Source: Drechslerella dactyloides
Taxonomy: Eukaryota; Ascomycota; Orbiliomycetes; Orbiliales; Orbiliaceae
Length of the DNA: 64,000 nucleotides
Assembly (NCBI GenBank): GCA_020064725.1
Contig: JAGTWJ010000002.1
Coordinates: 558,001-622,000, forward strand
Direction of reading: 5' to 3'
Shown here: piece after piece, positions 24,681 through 34,260 of the stretch
Layout: every line of letters starts with the position of its first letter
Numbering within the stretch: position 1 is the first letter of the stretch
Made by a program: the position numbers and the translations under genes
The notes under the pieces: generated by a model
Seen by the model: the letters and a program-made list of their open reading frames with translations, nothing else
Told to the model about the DNA's origin: nothing
Databases searched by the model: none

Positions 24681-26007
24681 TTTGTGTCACTAAACAGTTT
24701 TTATGATCCATTATATGTACATAGTTGCTTCACGGCTGAGAATTCTGGTCTTCGGGATTTGCATATATAAGAGTTACTAGGTATCGTATCAGTATGAATG
24801 GGTAGGTGCGATGCGCTTGGTGGAGCGTAGTATGTACGGCTTGATTTGGGTGCTTGGGAGAAATGGTTTTATTAATTCGACATATATAGAATGAATCATA
24901 AATCGATTTCACAGGAGTGGCTGGTCTCGCGAGGAGTGGCGATACTTTTGCTTTTGTTGGAGTAAATATTCAAATATATATCGAATTAGTAAATTCAGTC
25001 CCAAAATGATTTTACAAGTTTGCAGTCGTTGTCCTATCATGATATCAATAGCAACGCTGGTATGACCTCTCCAAGCAAAAATGCTTATGCTGCTCGAGCC
25101 CAAAAATATGTCTCTTCAAATTCTATGAAGTGACAATATCTGGCAGAATATTCATAGTAGAATAGCGATGCTAACATTGGCCGGATCGTTGGCCTTCAAA
25201 GCTAGAACGATTCATTTTTATGTCACGCGTATGCGCATGGAAGTGTGCGCAATATAATATATTGCGGCGTACTTTTCTTCGCGTGTGTGACGAGCTCCTC
25301 CGTTGGTTGGATTTTCAATTGGTAGGCGCCTTGTTGCACAAAGACGGCTGGTTCACGAAGGATCACTTAACAAATTCCAAGTCTGGCCAGCAGGAGTGTG
25401 ATCGCGTGTGGACTGGATATTGTTCAACTGTGGGGTTATCTCATGAGGCTTATGGCGCATGATTGTGACGCACAAGCGCACAATGTCAGAAATGGTAGAA
25501 GGCTCGCCACTTTCAGACCATTTTAGAACATGAGGGTAATGCCACAAACGGAGCCCTGCATTGCATGTAAAGTTGCCAAGATGGCCACGTCGTCATGGAC
25601 TGAGGAGTTGCTATTGTTTTGTCGTTCATTCGACAACCGGGTCCATTGAATTGTGCTTACTGCCTTTAATCATCCACATCGCAATGGTCAATCTTCAGAT
25701 CTTGTGATGCATGCATTGCGAGAACTTCCGCTTGGAGTCCTCGAAAATTGTTCAGGTGGAGGCTGTCACATTTCAGCTCTTGGTAGCTGCATATTTTGCC
25801 ACAAATGTATTGTAGACCCACAGTCGCACAGGGCTGTTAAATTTCGAGTCTTCTCCAGAAATCTCAAGCGATAATCAATAGCACTCAGGCCACCTGCATA
25901 TGCACGCGGGAAGCCCCTCGAACTTCAAACCCACCAAGTTACCACCAACCTCCAATTTACCAATCAACTTGCAACTCACGGGTTTTAGGCCCTGGAGCTG
26001 AGCCCAC
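24681..26007. other. Intergenic region upstream of GTPase A
   Basis: 3' region of SDR1 and promoter of GTPase A. Contains CATGATTGTGACGCACAAGC at 25458-25477, which has a close match upstream of GTPase D. No coding frame supported. Confidence 0.5.
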
Positions 26008-28632
26008 ATGCTGAAAATACAAAAAGGTAGCTTAGTCTTGGGTTCGAGCCAAACGGACTCAATGGAGTTACTCTTTTGTGTTCCAATACTTTTACTGTGC
26101 TTCTTGATTGTCAACATGTTCCGACGGACGACGATGGGCTCGGCTGGGAAGTCTCAGCTGAAGCCAACGACCGCGCTTGGGCCTGATATCAATAATCTCA
26201 AGAGCACAAACGTTATAGTTCTCGGCCTTACGCAAAATGGAAAGTCATCCTTCATCGAGTCCGTCCTGGATTACTCGGGTAGCGAGCCTCTAGCTCCAAA
26301 TCGACCCGCTACGGGAAGAGGCACGCACTCCGAAACCAAAGATGTCTCGACATATCCTGTCTTCGTCAACATTAAGCGATTCTTCACAAAAAAGGGCGGC
26401 AAGAGAGTTGATGTTACATACGACTCAACTGGTTCTGTCGTGACCATGACCTACGACGAAAACGACCGGCTTATAAAGCGGGAATCCGAATCGCTCGAAT
26501 GGATCTCGAGAATCCACCCTACTACTAAGAAGCGACGCAATGTCGTGCAAAATATGAAAGTTTCGCCTTGGGAGCGCCTTGACGGCTTGGAGCCGCAAGA
26601 ACCGTTGGATTCCGGTTGCCAGCTTCGACTCAATATGATTGATACACCCGGACTGAGCGATTCCTCTGGTATCCAAAAGCAGATTGAAGAGTACAGAAGG
26701 AGGGGCATGTCTGTAGTCGAGGCTAAGAAAGCGGCATATCAAGCTTCTCGAAATCTGGTCGACGAAGCGCACCGGCTGAAGATCATCAAGGCCATATCCG
26801 ATACATCTGTGATCCATGGAGTCTGCCTCGTGATCCAAAGGGTGAAAGTATTCGGGGAGGAGCTGGCACAACTCAAGCTGTTTGTGGACATGTTTCGAAG
26901 CACGGGAGTCAAGGTCAACTACTACATCATACACACCAAATTCTCACAAACCACAATGTTCCAAGCTGCGGGCCTGAGCCGTATTCGAGAAGCCGAGGAA
27001 TTCTTTGGAATCCAGGCCAAGCACTATTTCGTCAACAATAAGCCCGATCGCAGCGGAGACGAGCCATTGAGTGCATACTTTGCGGATAGAGTTTTGTCCA
27101 ATTTCTTCTTTGATATTCATGAGGCTCCGGGCGTCCAGATGCGCGATATCAAGTTTCGAAAAACGGATACATCTATAGATGAAGACCTGGCATCCACTTT
27201 GAAAAAGTACATAATCTCTCTCACGGATGAAGACCAAGAAGTACAGGGGGCTGTTAAAGTCCTCGATACGAATATCATAATATCTGAATCGAAGATCGAA
27301 TCATACGAGAAAGAAATACGGAAGTGGCAGAGCGAGCGCACAAAGCTGGATGTTTACGACCACGTCCTAGTCGCAGAACGAACGTCTTGGGTGGACTATG
27401 GATTCTGGGAACCGTGGCCAACTTGTGAATTCGATGTTGAGACCAACGTTACAATTCGAAAGGTTGACACTTCTGATGCCGAAAATCGAGGCCAATGGAA
27501 CCCCCAAAGTAGTAACTACGGGGTTGGTACCAAAAGATGCCAAGTTAGATTCGATAGCAATTTCAGGGAAAAAGCAGGAGGAACTATAAAAATCTATGGG
27601 TGGAAGAAAGACGTCAAAGCAGACGAGATAAAGACTCTGGATGACGACTGCGATCGGGTGAATCGACTTCTATCGTCAGAGCGAGGAGTTCTCTCAGAAA
27701 ATACGCGCAAGCGAGATGCATTCCATGCCCAGCGCAAGGAGATTAATGATAGAATCGAATCATTGAAAGCCACCATCTCCGACCCTATTAGCTTGGATTA
27801 CATCCCCCTCTCCAAGCTATCGGAGTCTGGTCACTTCTTACTCACTAACGACGTCTACTGCGTAGCTGAGGGTTACAGATTGACCACGCGAATACCGAAA
27901 ACTCTTCTTTATGACTTTGAATTCAATGAGCAGGATGTCAACTTGGAGCTGAATGCGCAAGATAGGAAGCACCAACAAATGGAGTCACTATGCGCTACGG
28001 TCACAACTTTCCTGAAAAGGGATTTTGTACAGAAGAAGAAATTGCTGGATAGGCTCAAGGCCGTCAACGAGAAGCTGACTGCTCAACGAGCCGCACTCAA
28101 TAAAATGGGTCCCAAATCACTGCCGGATGAACTAAAGGCTTTCCAATCAACCTCATTTGATAACCTTGCCAACCTCGGAATCGAGTCTGATCTCATGCCT
28201 TACCTACAAAAGACCTACATACAACTGCGCGAACGGCAAAACTCCATAACTACCAGCATGAGGAAACGATCAGACGATCTCGAAGGAGTATGGACCACCG
28301 CCCTGGAAGAAATATCTCCCATAATTAACCGCCTCGAAGAGTCAGTCAGTGAGGCCAGATCCGGTCTCCAAGAGTGGCACCTCAAACGCTCGTTACATTC
28401 ATTCTCTCAAGCTGCTATCGATGCGGTTGCCAAATTATATCTCAATGCTCCTGATTACAGCGTTGGCGCGTTCACGGTTCTGAAAAGGGCTATTGAGAAG
28501 CGTTGGCATGACGCGAAGGCACCGCATCCTTTTGTACAGTTGTATCGAAGTATAGCTTATAAGGATCTGGTTCAGTTGACTGCTTCATCGGCCATGACTG
28601 AAGATAATCTAGGGGCTACGGAGGATATATAG
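26008..28632 (+). CDS. GTPase A: P-loop GTPase with N-terminal membrane segment
   Basis: Single exon, 874 residues from the first ATG; ATGs at 26062 and 26116 are alternative starts. From the first start, residues 19-37 form a hydrophobic anchor (LLFCVPILLLCFLIV) that the third start would drop. The G domain has G1 GLTQNGKSS (about 73-81), G3 MIDTPGLSD (about 210-218) and, at the G4 position, YIIHTKFSQ instead of NKxD. Then come a coiled coil (IESYEKEIRKWQSER), a Trp- and beta-rich module (about 455-535, ending KIYGWKKDVKADEIKTL), a second coiled coil and a helical C-terminus. Nearest known folds are AIG1/GIMAP and septin-like GTPases. It heads a four-gene family island. Function unknown; an immune or allorecognition role would be speculation. 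Confidence 0.85.
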   Translation: MLKIQKGSLVLGSSQTDSMELLFCVPILLLCFLIVNMFRRTTMGSAGKSQLKPTTALGPDINNLKSTNVIVLGLTQNGKSSFIESVLDYSGSEPLAPNRPATGRGTHSETKDVSTYPVFVNIKRFFTKKGGKRVDVTYDSTGSVVTMTYDENDRLIKRESESLEWISRIHPTTKKRRNVVQNMKVSPWERLDGLEPQEPLDSGCQLRLNMIDTPGLSDSSGIQKQIEEYRRRGMSVVEAKKAAYQASRNLVDEAHRLKIIKAISDTSVIHGVCLVIQRVKVFGEELAQLKLFVDMFRSTGVKVNYYIIHTKFSQTTMFQAAGLSRIREAEEFFGIQAKHYFVNNKPDRSGDEPLSAYFADRVLSNFFFDIHEAPGVQMRDIKFRKTDTSIDEDLASTLKKYIISLTDEDQEVQGAVKVLDTNIIISESKIESYEKEIRKWQSERTKLDVYDHVLVAERTSWVDYGFWEPWPTCEFDVETNVTIRKVDTSDAENRGQWNPQSSNYGVGTKRCQVRFDSNFREKAGGTIKIYGWKKDVKADEIKTLDDDCDRVNRLLSSERGVLSENTRKRDAFHAQRKEINDRIESLKATISDPISLDYIPLSKLSESGHFLLTNDVYCVAEGYRLTTRIPKTLLYDFEFNEQDVNLELNAQDRKHQQMESLCATVTTFLKRDFVQKKKLLDRLKAVNEKLTAQRAALNKMGPKSLPDELKAFQSTSFDNLANLGIESDLMPYLQKTYIQLRERQNSITTSMRKRSDDLEGVWTTALEEISPIINRLEESVSEARSGLQEWHLKRSLHSFSQAAIDAVAKLYLNAPDYSVGAFTVLKRAIEKRWHDAKAPHPFVQLYRSIAYKDLVQLTASSAMTEDNLGATEDI

Positions 28633-29250
28633 CCAGAGAAGCCAATAATTTGTTTGCTACCTTCGTTTATATGGAACTTCATGCGAGCTGAGCTCGGATA
28701 ACCGGAGCCTAGTCCATATAATGGTGTTATGAGGCGTCTGAGATTGAATTCGAACATTTTGGCCTCTAAATTTTGAGTAACACCTGTGTGCTGTGTTCCT
28801 CTTTAGTAAATAAGAAATTTGGGAGTTGACGATAGAATATTTGTTGTTATTTTCAATATGCAATGTCTAATTCAAAAGTAATAGCGCATCGCAGCGTCGA
28901 GAAGGTCTAGCATATGAGTGTAAATAACTGCAAAGAATTCAATTCTCCTGCTGGAAATATTTATATATGCTATTGATTGATTGTTAGTGGCCTCGATTGC
29001 TAGTTAAAGAAAGCCTGATTTTAAAAGTGGAAGCATGTTGTTGTGTATAGATAAACAAAGGTCTCTAAGTCTTCTCATCCACTGAGCCCGGTTTCTCGAT
29101 CTAAAAGCCGGTAACTCTATACAAGTGATTTTCGAAAACTCCAGACTCGCCAAAATGACGATAGACGTAACACACCCCGAGTATTAGACTAGAAAATTCT
29201 ATTTTAATATTGACTGATAATATTCCACTTTCCGAGATATCCTTGACTCA
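28633..29250. other. Tail-to-tail spacer of GTPases A and B
   Basis: AT-rich 3' regions of two convergent genes; no gene or RNA recognised. Confidence 0.55.
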
Positions 29251-30978
29251 TTAGAAGCTAAATCGCTGCTCTCTTGCCATCTCTCGAACTCTATCAGCAA
29301 GAGCATGGTACCCTTTACCCGCGACCATCTCAACCAGATCGTACGGATCCACCTTCCTCACGTCATCTTTTGTGTATCGCTTGCGAGCAGCATCGTTGAT
29401 ACCCATCTCAATTGGAAGCCAGTCTGCGTTTAGCGAGTTGACTAGATCATCGATTTCAGGCAACCTCAAGCTGATTTTCTTCAACGTAGGATCCAGGGTT
29501 TCCTGGTCGATTGAAACTTGCGCTAGGAAGTATCTCTGTAACTTCTCCTCAGCGTTGATATCCGCCGATCGGATCGTGATATCATTCTTCAATTTCGCGA
29601 TCTGCTTGGCGTAGAACTGCTTGTTCGATACGAGGGTCTTCGCTGTGAGAACGGGTAAGTGCCCAGGGGTGCCCTCATATTGACCAGCCCATTGTGTCTG
29701 GGCGCGATCCGTGAACATCTGCTTTCCCCATCGTGCGTAGGGCTCATCACTGTATGTGTCAACCTTGAAGCCGGGATAGTCCGGCTCTTTGATAACGTAG
29801 GTGTTTTTGATCTTTGTTCGCATAATGTATCTGCCCATCAATCCCGGTGTTGATGCGCGATCTTGGCCATTTGTCGAGTAAGTTCTCAGAGTGTAGTCTT
29901 CGTCATTGTTGTAGATGCTGAGTTCTTTCTCCAGCTGTTCAATCTCGTTGCGGAGAGCAATGAGCTTCTTTGCGTTCCGAGCGCGAACTGCTTGGGCTTC
30001 ACCCAAGTGGGTGGTAAGTTTGGTTTCCTCCCTTATCAGATCACCTCTAACTTCGTTGAGCCAGTTGATCAGGAGGGTATCGATTTGGGCCATCCTGGGA
30101 CTCTTGTACAGTTTGATATTTATGACAGGCATCTGGCTCTGGCAAGCTAGATACGTAATGATGTCGTACATTTGGTTATTCGTGGTTAACTGTTCGACCA
30201 CACGTCGGGTATCAGGAACGCTATCGATGAAGAAATGTCTGGCATCACGTTCAAATATTGACGCGAAGTCCTGCTTGCGTTCTCGCATCGTGTCAACTTT
30301 AGAGGTGTCTGCGGAGAGCGCCTTTGTGAGCTTTTCGACCTTGCTTTTCTTTCGCCGGTTCTCGTCATATCTGGACTTCCAAACTTCGGCGCTAAAGTTT
30401 GTATTGACGATAGCAAGTCCGCCGAACAGATTTGGCATGCAGCGCTCGTAGTATCTGAATATCTTCTGCAAGTGGTCGGAGAAGGGTGTTTGTATGCTGA
30501 GGATGAGGACCAAAGCTGTGATATAATTTGGGAGTTCGTTGTTCATTGCCATTTTATGCAGATGACCCATAACTTCGGCGATGTTGCAATCGTCTTGACC
30601 GGATCCGCCGCTGTCGTCTAGCCCTGGCGTATCGATAACTTTTAGGTTGAAATATCGAGGGAAGTCCTCAATCGGCCGAACCTCGCAGAATTCGGATGTT
30701 TTCTTTCTCCACAATTTGGAGAAGTAGGTTTCCTCATCTTCCTCGGCGACATGGATAAATTCGTCTTGGTCATGGTCGTAAAGTTTATAACGGGTTCTGG
30801 GGAAATGGAAATCATATTCGCTACACGTCGCGGTGCAGCTGGAATTCCCATCACCCTCCTCGGCAGGTCTTTGCGTCGTAGGGAGACTCAATTCTCTGAT
30901 CTTGTTGATAAATGTGCTCTTCCCGTTCTGCGAGGGACCGATGACGAGTATATTCACGCTTTCACCTGAGCCGTCCAT
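29251..30978 (-). CDS. GTPase B: P-loop GTPase with coiled coil
   Basis: Single exon, 575 residues, ATG at 30978. G1 GPSQNGKST (14-22), G3 VIDTPGLDDSGG (114-125), G4 position VNTNFS (191-196) in place of NKxD. The G domain runs to about residue 270 and includes IFRYYERCMPNLFGGLAIVN, which lines up with GTPase C (YFQRSMPSLAGGLIIVH). A coiled coil (KLIALRNEIEQLEKELSIYN) precedes a short variable module and a second helical part. No membrane segment is seen, so it is probably soluble. It is the smallest member, convergent with A and divergent from C, sharing an 859-bp promoter region with C. Family membership is firm from motifs and order; function unknown. Confidence 0.87.
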   Translation of the reverse strand: MDGSGESVNILVIGPSQNGKSTFINKIRELSLPTTQRPAEEGDGNSSCTATCSEYDFHFPRTRYKLYDHDQDEFIHVAEEDEETYFSKLWRKKTSEFCEVRPIEDFPRYFNLKVIDTPGLDDSGGSGQDDCNIAEVMGHLHKMAMNNELPNYITALVLILSIQTPFSDHLQKIFRYYERCMPNLFGGLAIVNTNFSAEVWKSRYDENRRKKSKVEKLTKALSADTSKVDTMRERKQDFASIFERDARHFFIDSVPDTRRVVEQLTTNNQMYDIITYLACQSQMPVINIKLYKSPRMAQIDTLLINWLNEVRGDLIREETKLTTHLGEAQAVRARNAKKLIALRNEIEQLEKELSIYNNDEDYTLRTYSTNGQDRASTPGLMGRYIMRTKIKNTYVIKEPDYPGFKVDTYSDEPYARWGKQMFTDRAQTQWAGQYEGTPGHLPVLTAKTLVSNKQFYAKQIAKLKNDITIRSADINAEEKLQRYFLAQVSIDQETLDPTLKKISLRLPEIDDLVNSLNADWLPIEMGINDAARKRYTKDDVRKVDPYDLVEMVAGKGYHALADRVREMAREQRFSF

Positions 30979-31837
30979 TGTTTAACAGCGATATCAGCAG
31001 ACGCGTCGAAATTCTGGGTAAATTATAAAGTAAGGATGTGGGCGGTACAGTCTCGCTTGCGAATCGTCAGGCTGGAAACTGTCGTGCTAAATACTTAGCT
31101 CTACGTGCACATACGCAGCGCAATGAGCTCGAGCTTCAGTAAAGTTGATTACCCAGCATCACCTGTAGTACAGACGATTTCCAGCAAGTTTCGATACGAG
31201 CCTAGTTGGTCGCATTATTGATGATTCTTGTGAGGTGGCACGCCGAGACTAGGTGGCATGACTCTGTGCAGAAAGGCTTCGTGCTTTTGGATTTGCCCCG
31301 CAGCGGCATGCGCATGCTGTAGGTTAAGTTTGGAACTGCTCCAAATCCTCCACCTGGCTGCTATATGACCTTTACGTAAAGAGTAAGGCCTCATTCAGGA
31401 GCCGGCATCAATTCAGCCGCAGAAATCTGACCCACAGTCTGGGACGCAATCCACGAATCAAAAAAAATTATTGCTTGTGGAACGCCACCAGGTTGAGCGG
31501 GGTGGCCACCATGCTAGCGCCAAGGAGTTGGGAGCACCCAGTTATCACGATATCGAACGCGCGTTGAGTTATCAAATGTCGCAGCCTTCTGTGACAAGAG
31601 CCTTGACAAAATAGATTTGTCGTTTCCCATTCATAGGATATAAGCAGCCTTTCGGTCTTTCAAGCCTCGAGCCTCGCTGGTGGCCTCGATACATCTAGAT
31701 ATCTGGAACTTCACGATACAAACCTCTATATAAGTATATATCATACGAACCTCTACGGTTGCAATCGATCCATTAAAATCAACGTTTTACATCTTCTCAT
31801 CCAAAATTTCGAGTACAACTATATACTTCCCCAAATC
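30979..31837. promoter_or_regulatory. Divergent promoter region of GTPases B and C
   Basis: Both genes start at its edges. A TATA-like CTATATAAG lies near 31724-31732, about 105 bp before the C start, within a CT/AT-rich leader. TGGCACGCC at 31236-31244 also occurs upstream of GTPase D (33933-33941). Confidence 0.5.
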
Positions 31838-33580
31838 ATGGCTGTGGAGGAGTTACCTGCATATCCCGACGAGGTTGTCAGCATTGCCGACGACGAAACT
31901 ATAGCGCCTGGCATCGAGGCTAACGAGGAAGAGGTTGCAGAACCGCAACAGGACAATAACACTCCCGCTGATCCCTCGGAAGCAGAGGCTTCCTCATCGG
32001 AAGATGCAGAAGAATCAGCTCCTGATATACCCTACGACGGATCAGTTCTCAATGTTCTCGTCGTCGGCGAGACGCAGCAAGGCAAAAGCACCTTGGTCAG
32101 AAATCTTCTCGAGTATGCAAAGATGCCAGAAGCCGACGTCAAAGTGGGCAACGGCAACAGAGCATGCACTATCAATCCTCAAGACTACGAGATGGAAGTT
32201 CCTCTGCGGTCCTATCACCTGGAAGACCATATCGGCAATAATCTCAAAGTCGACAAGGACAGCTACTCCGATCTTATCGACTTCGGAGAGGACGACGCTA
32301 AAGTCGTGCAAGACCTCCCCGACGATCAAATTGAGACGGTCAAATTCCGGTTTCTTGACACTCCGGGCTTGAATGATAGCGAAGGTCGAGATATGGAGCT
32401 CATGGCGGGCATTCTGGGGAAAGCCGCCGAGATGGAGTATGTGAACGCAGTAATATACGTTCGCAAGATCGACAAGCATTTTGGAAACTCGTTCCAAGAT
32501 TTCCTGAGCTACTTTCAACGGTCGATGCCCTCATTGGCCGGTGGTCTTATCATCGTCCACAGCGCCTACACCACAATGAAGGTGGAAAAGTTCCTCAGAG
32601 AAGGCAAATCTCCGGCCGAGTTAAGAAGGGATGCTTTCAAGGCTGCCACGGGTTTGGACCTTGCCCATTTCTTCATGGACAACAATCCTGACATTTATAG
32701 CCCCCTGGCTGTAATGCAGTCTTTGAACGAGTCTCACAATCTGCTGTGCCATATCAAAGCACAGCCGCAACATTCCGTGACTGACTTCAGACTGCTGAAG
32801 ACTCCAGGGATGCAGAGCATCGACATACATATCACCAATGCTCTTCTGGGACTCAAGCGAATCGTCCAAAGCCAGTTGGACGAGGCCAAAACCGCTCTTT
32901 CGACCGTTCAACAGCGGGCTCTTGAGGATGAGATTGAAGTTGCAAAAATGGACAGACAGATAGAATCAATTGAAAAGGAGCTGGACAATCTAGAGCACGG
33001 GCCAGATATCTGTCTCGGGTCTAAGACTGTGGTTGAGGAGTACAGTCTCGTCGGTCATTTGCTCATGAGCGGGCAGCTAAACCTGGGTGGAGATTGGCAC
33101 GAGTTCGACGCCGACTGTCCAATCGCGTACGTCAGAAAATCCACGACGGGACGAAGTAGATGGCTTCATGAAAGGCTTCGTGGAACCAACTGGCGGGGCC
33201 AACTTAGCGCGGGCCTTTTCGCGAGCATTAACGGCAGCGCGACATTTTTCGCGAAGAGCAGCGTGAAACACGCGAGCGAAATTCGACTCTTGAAGAATAA
33301 CAAAGCAAATCTGGAGGACAGGCTGGATTATTTGGTGAAGAGAATGTCTCACCAAAGCACACTGGACAGCGAGAACGTCCAGAAACTAGCAGTTGGCCTG
33401 GCCGCTTGTGACGAGGTGCTTGTCACCACGAAGAAGGATTCGTTTGAGATGGAGCGGTATCCGGCTTTGCGACTTATTTACTTGACGAAGGACTCAAAGT
33501 TGTCTCGAGATGATATTTACGATTTCTTGAAGGAGTATGATGCCAAAGTTGCGGATTTGTACTTGCGATGGAGACCTTAA
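31838..33580 (+). CDS. GTPase C: P-loop GTPase with acidic N-terminal tail
   Basis: Single exon, 580 residues. The first 67 residues are acidic and Ser/Pro-rich and look disordered. G1 GETQQGKST (77-85), G3 FLDTPGLNDSEG (172-183), G4 position VHSAYTT (240-246). After the G domain a coiled coil (MDRQIESIEKELDNLEHG) is followed by the beta-rich module with conserved Trp residues (GGDWHEFDADCPIAYVRKS) and a second coiled coil (EIRLLKNNKANLEDRLDYL). The order of parts equals that of A, B and D. No signal peptide or membrane helix. Sequence divergence from its neighbours is high, so the duplication is old or the family evolves fast. Function unknown. Confidence 0.87.
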   Translation: MAVEELPAYPDEVVSIADDETIAPGIEANEEEVAEPQQDNNTPADPSEAEASSSEDAEESAPDIPYDGSVLNVLVVGETQQGKSTLVRNLLEYAKMPEADVKVGNGNRACTINPQDYEMEVPLRSYHLEDHIGNNLKVDKDSYSDLIDFGEDDAKVVQDLPDDQIETVKFRFLDTPGLNDSEGRDMELMAGILGKAAEMEYVNAVIYVRKIDKHFGNSFQDFLSYFQRSMPSLAGGLIIVHSAYTTMKVEKFLREGKSPAELRRDAFKAATGLDLAHFFMDNNPDIYSPLAVMQSLNESHNLLCHIKAQPQHSVTDFRLLKTPGMQSIDIHITNALLGLKRIVQSQLDEAKTALSTVQQRALEDEIEVAKMDRQIESIEKELDNLEHGPDICLGSKTVVEEYSLVGHLLMSGQLNLGGDWHEFDADCPIAYVRKSTTGRSRWLHERLRGTNWRGQLSAGLFASINGSATFFAKSSVKHASEIRLLKNNKANLEDRLDYLVKRMSHQSTLDSENVQKLAVGLAACDEVLVTTKKDSFEMERYPALRLIYLTKDSKLSRDDIYDFLKEYDAKVADLYLRWRP

Positions 33581-34260
33581 ACAGATCGGATGTAAGAGTT
33601 GGAGATACAGGAATTCGAATGAGGGTTCTCTCTGTCTGTATTGTTTTTGTTCTTTCCAATAGTTTAGGATGTGGTGTCGCGTCGGCCGCAGTTTGCAGGG
33701 GAGCAGTTAGCTTAGCAATTCTGGGTGGTTCAGCGCTGCGAAAAAGTAAGTTACACAAGTAATTCAGAAAACTTTGCGCGTTCCAGAAGTCCAGCGGTAT
33801 CAATTGTGAAATTTTGCGTAATCGTGCGCCCAAGCCGTTCCTTGGATTTGGAGGCTAATCAGGACACTGATGCATATGCCCATATATATGCGCGTGCTCT
33901 TATCCCCTTCGAAGCTTCGCGAATGGCTGGATTGGCACGCCATAATTGTGACCACAAGCACTGCGCGCGGCTGAGAATTTCCAGGCCTCCCAAGTTTTGA
34001 AGGCAGTGTATTGGGCGCGCGCCGTTTGCCGCCAGCAAGCCACCCAGCCGGGAAAGGGCTGTAACTTTTGGGGCCAGTCGATTATCGAGATACATGATAC
34101 GGTCGGAATAGAGGCCTCTTGTACTGCCTTTCAATCTTCTATTCTCTCATACAAACGACAAAGTATCATTTCTCTGTGCCGTCCATAAGATTTGTAGAGC
34201 GGCATAATCACTTCTGCGGCGCGCGAACTGAATATTCTGGTTTGGGGCGAAGATCGAAGA
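33581..34260. other. Spacer between GTPases C and D
   Basis: Promoter of D. Holds CATAATTGTGACCACAAGC at 33941-33959, matching a site upstream of A with one mismatch and one gap. No gene recognised. Confidence 0.5.

Noticed and set aside
29915..30451. Plus-strand frame of 178 codons inside GTPase B
   Set aside because: Antisense shadow of the G domain, no domain of its own.
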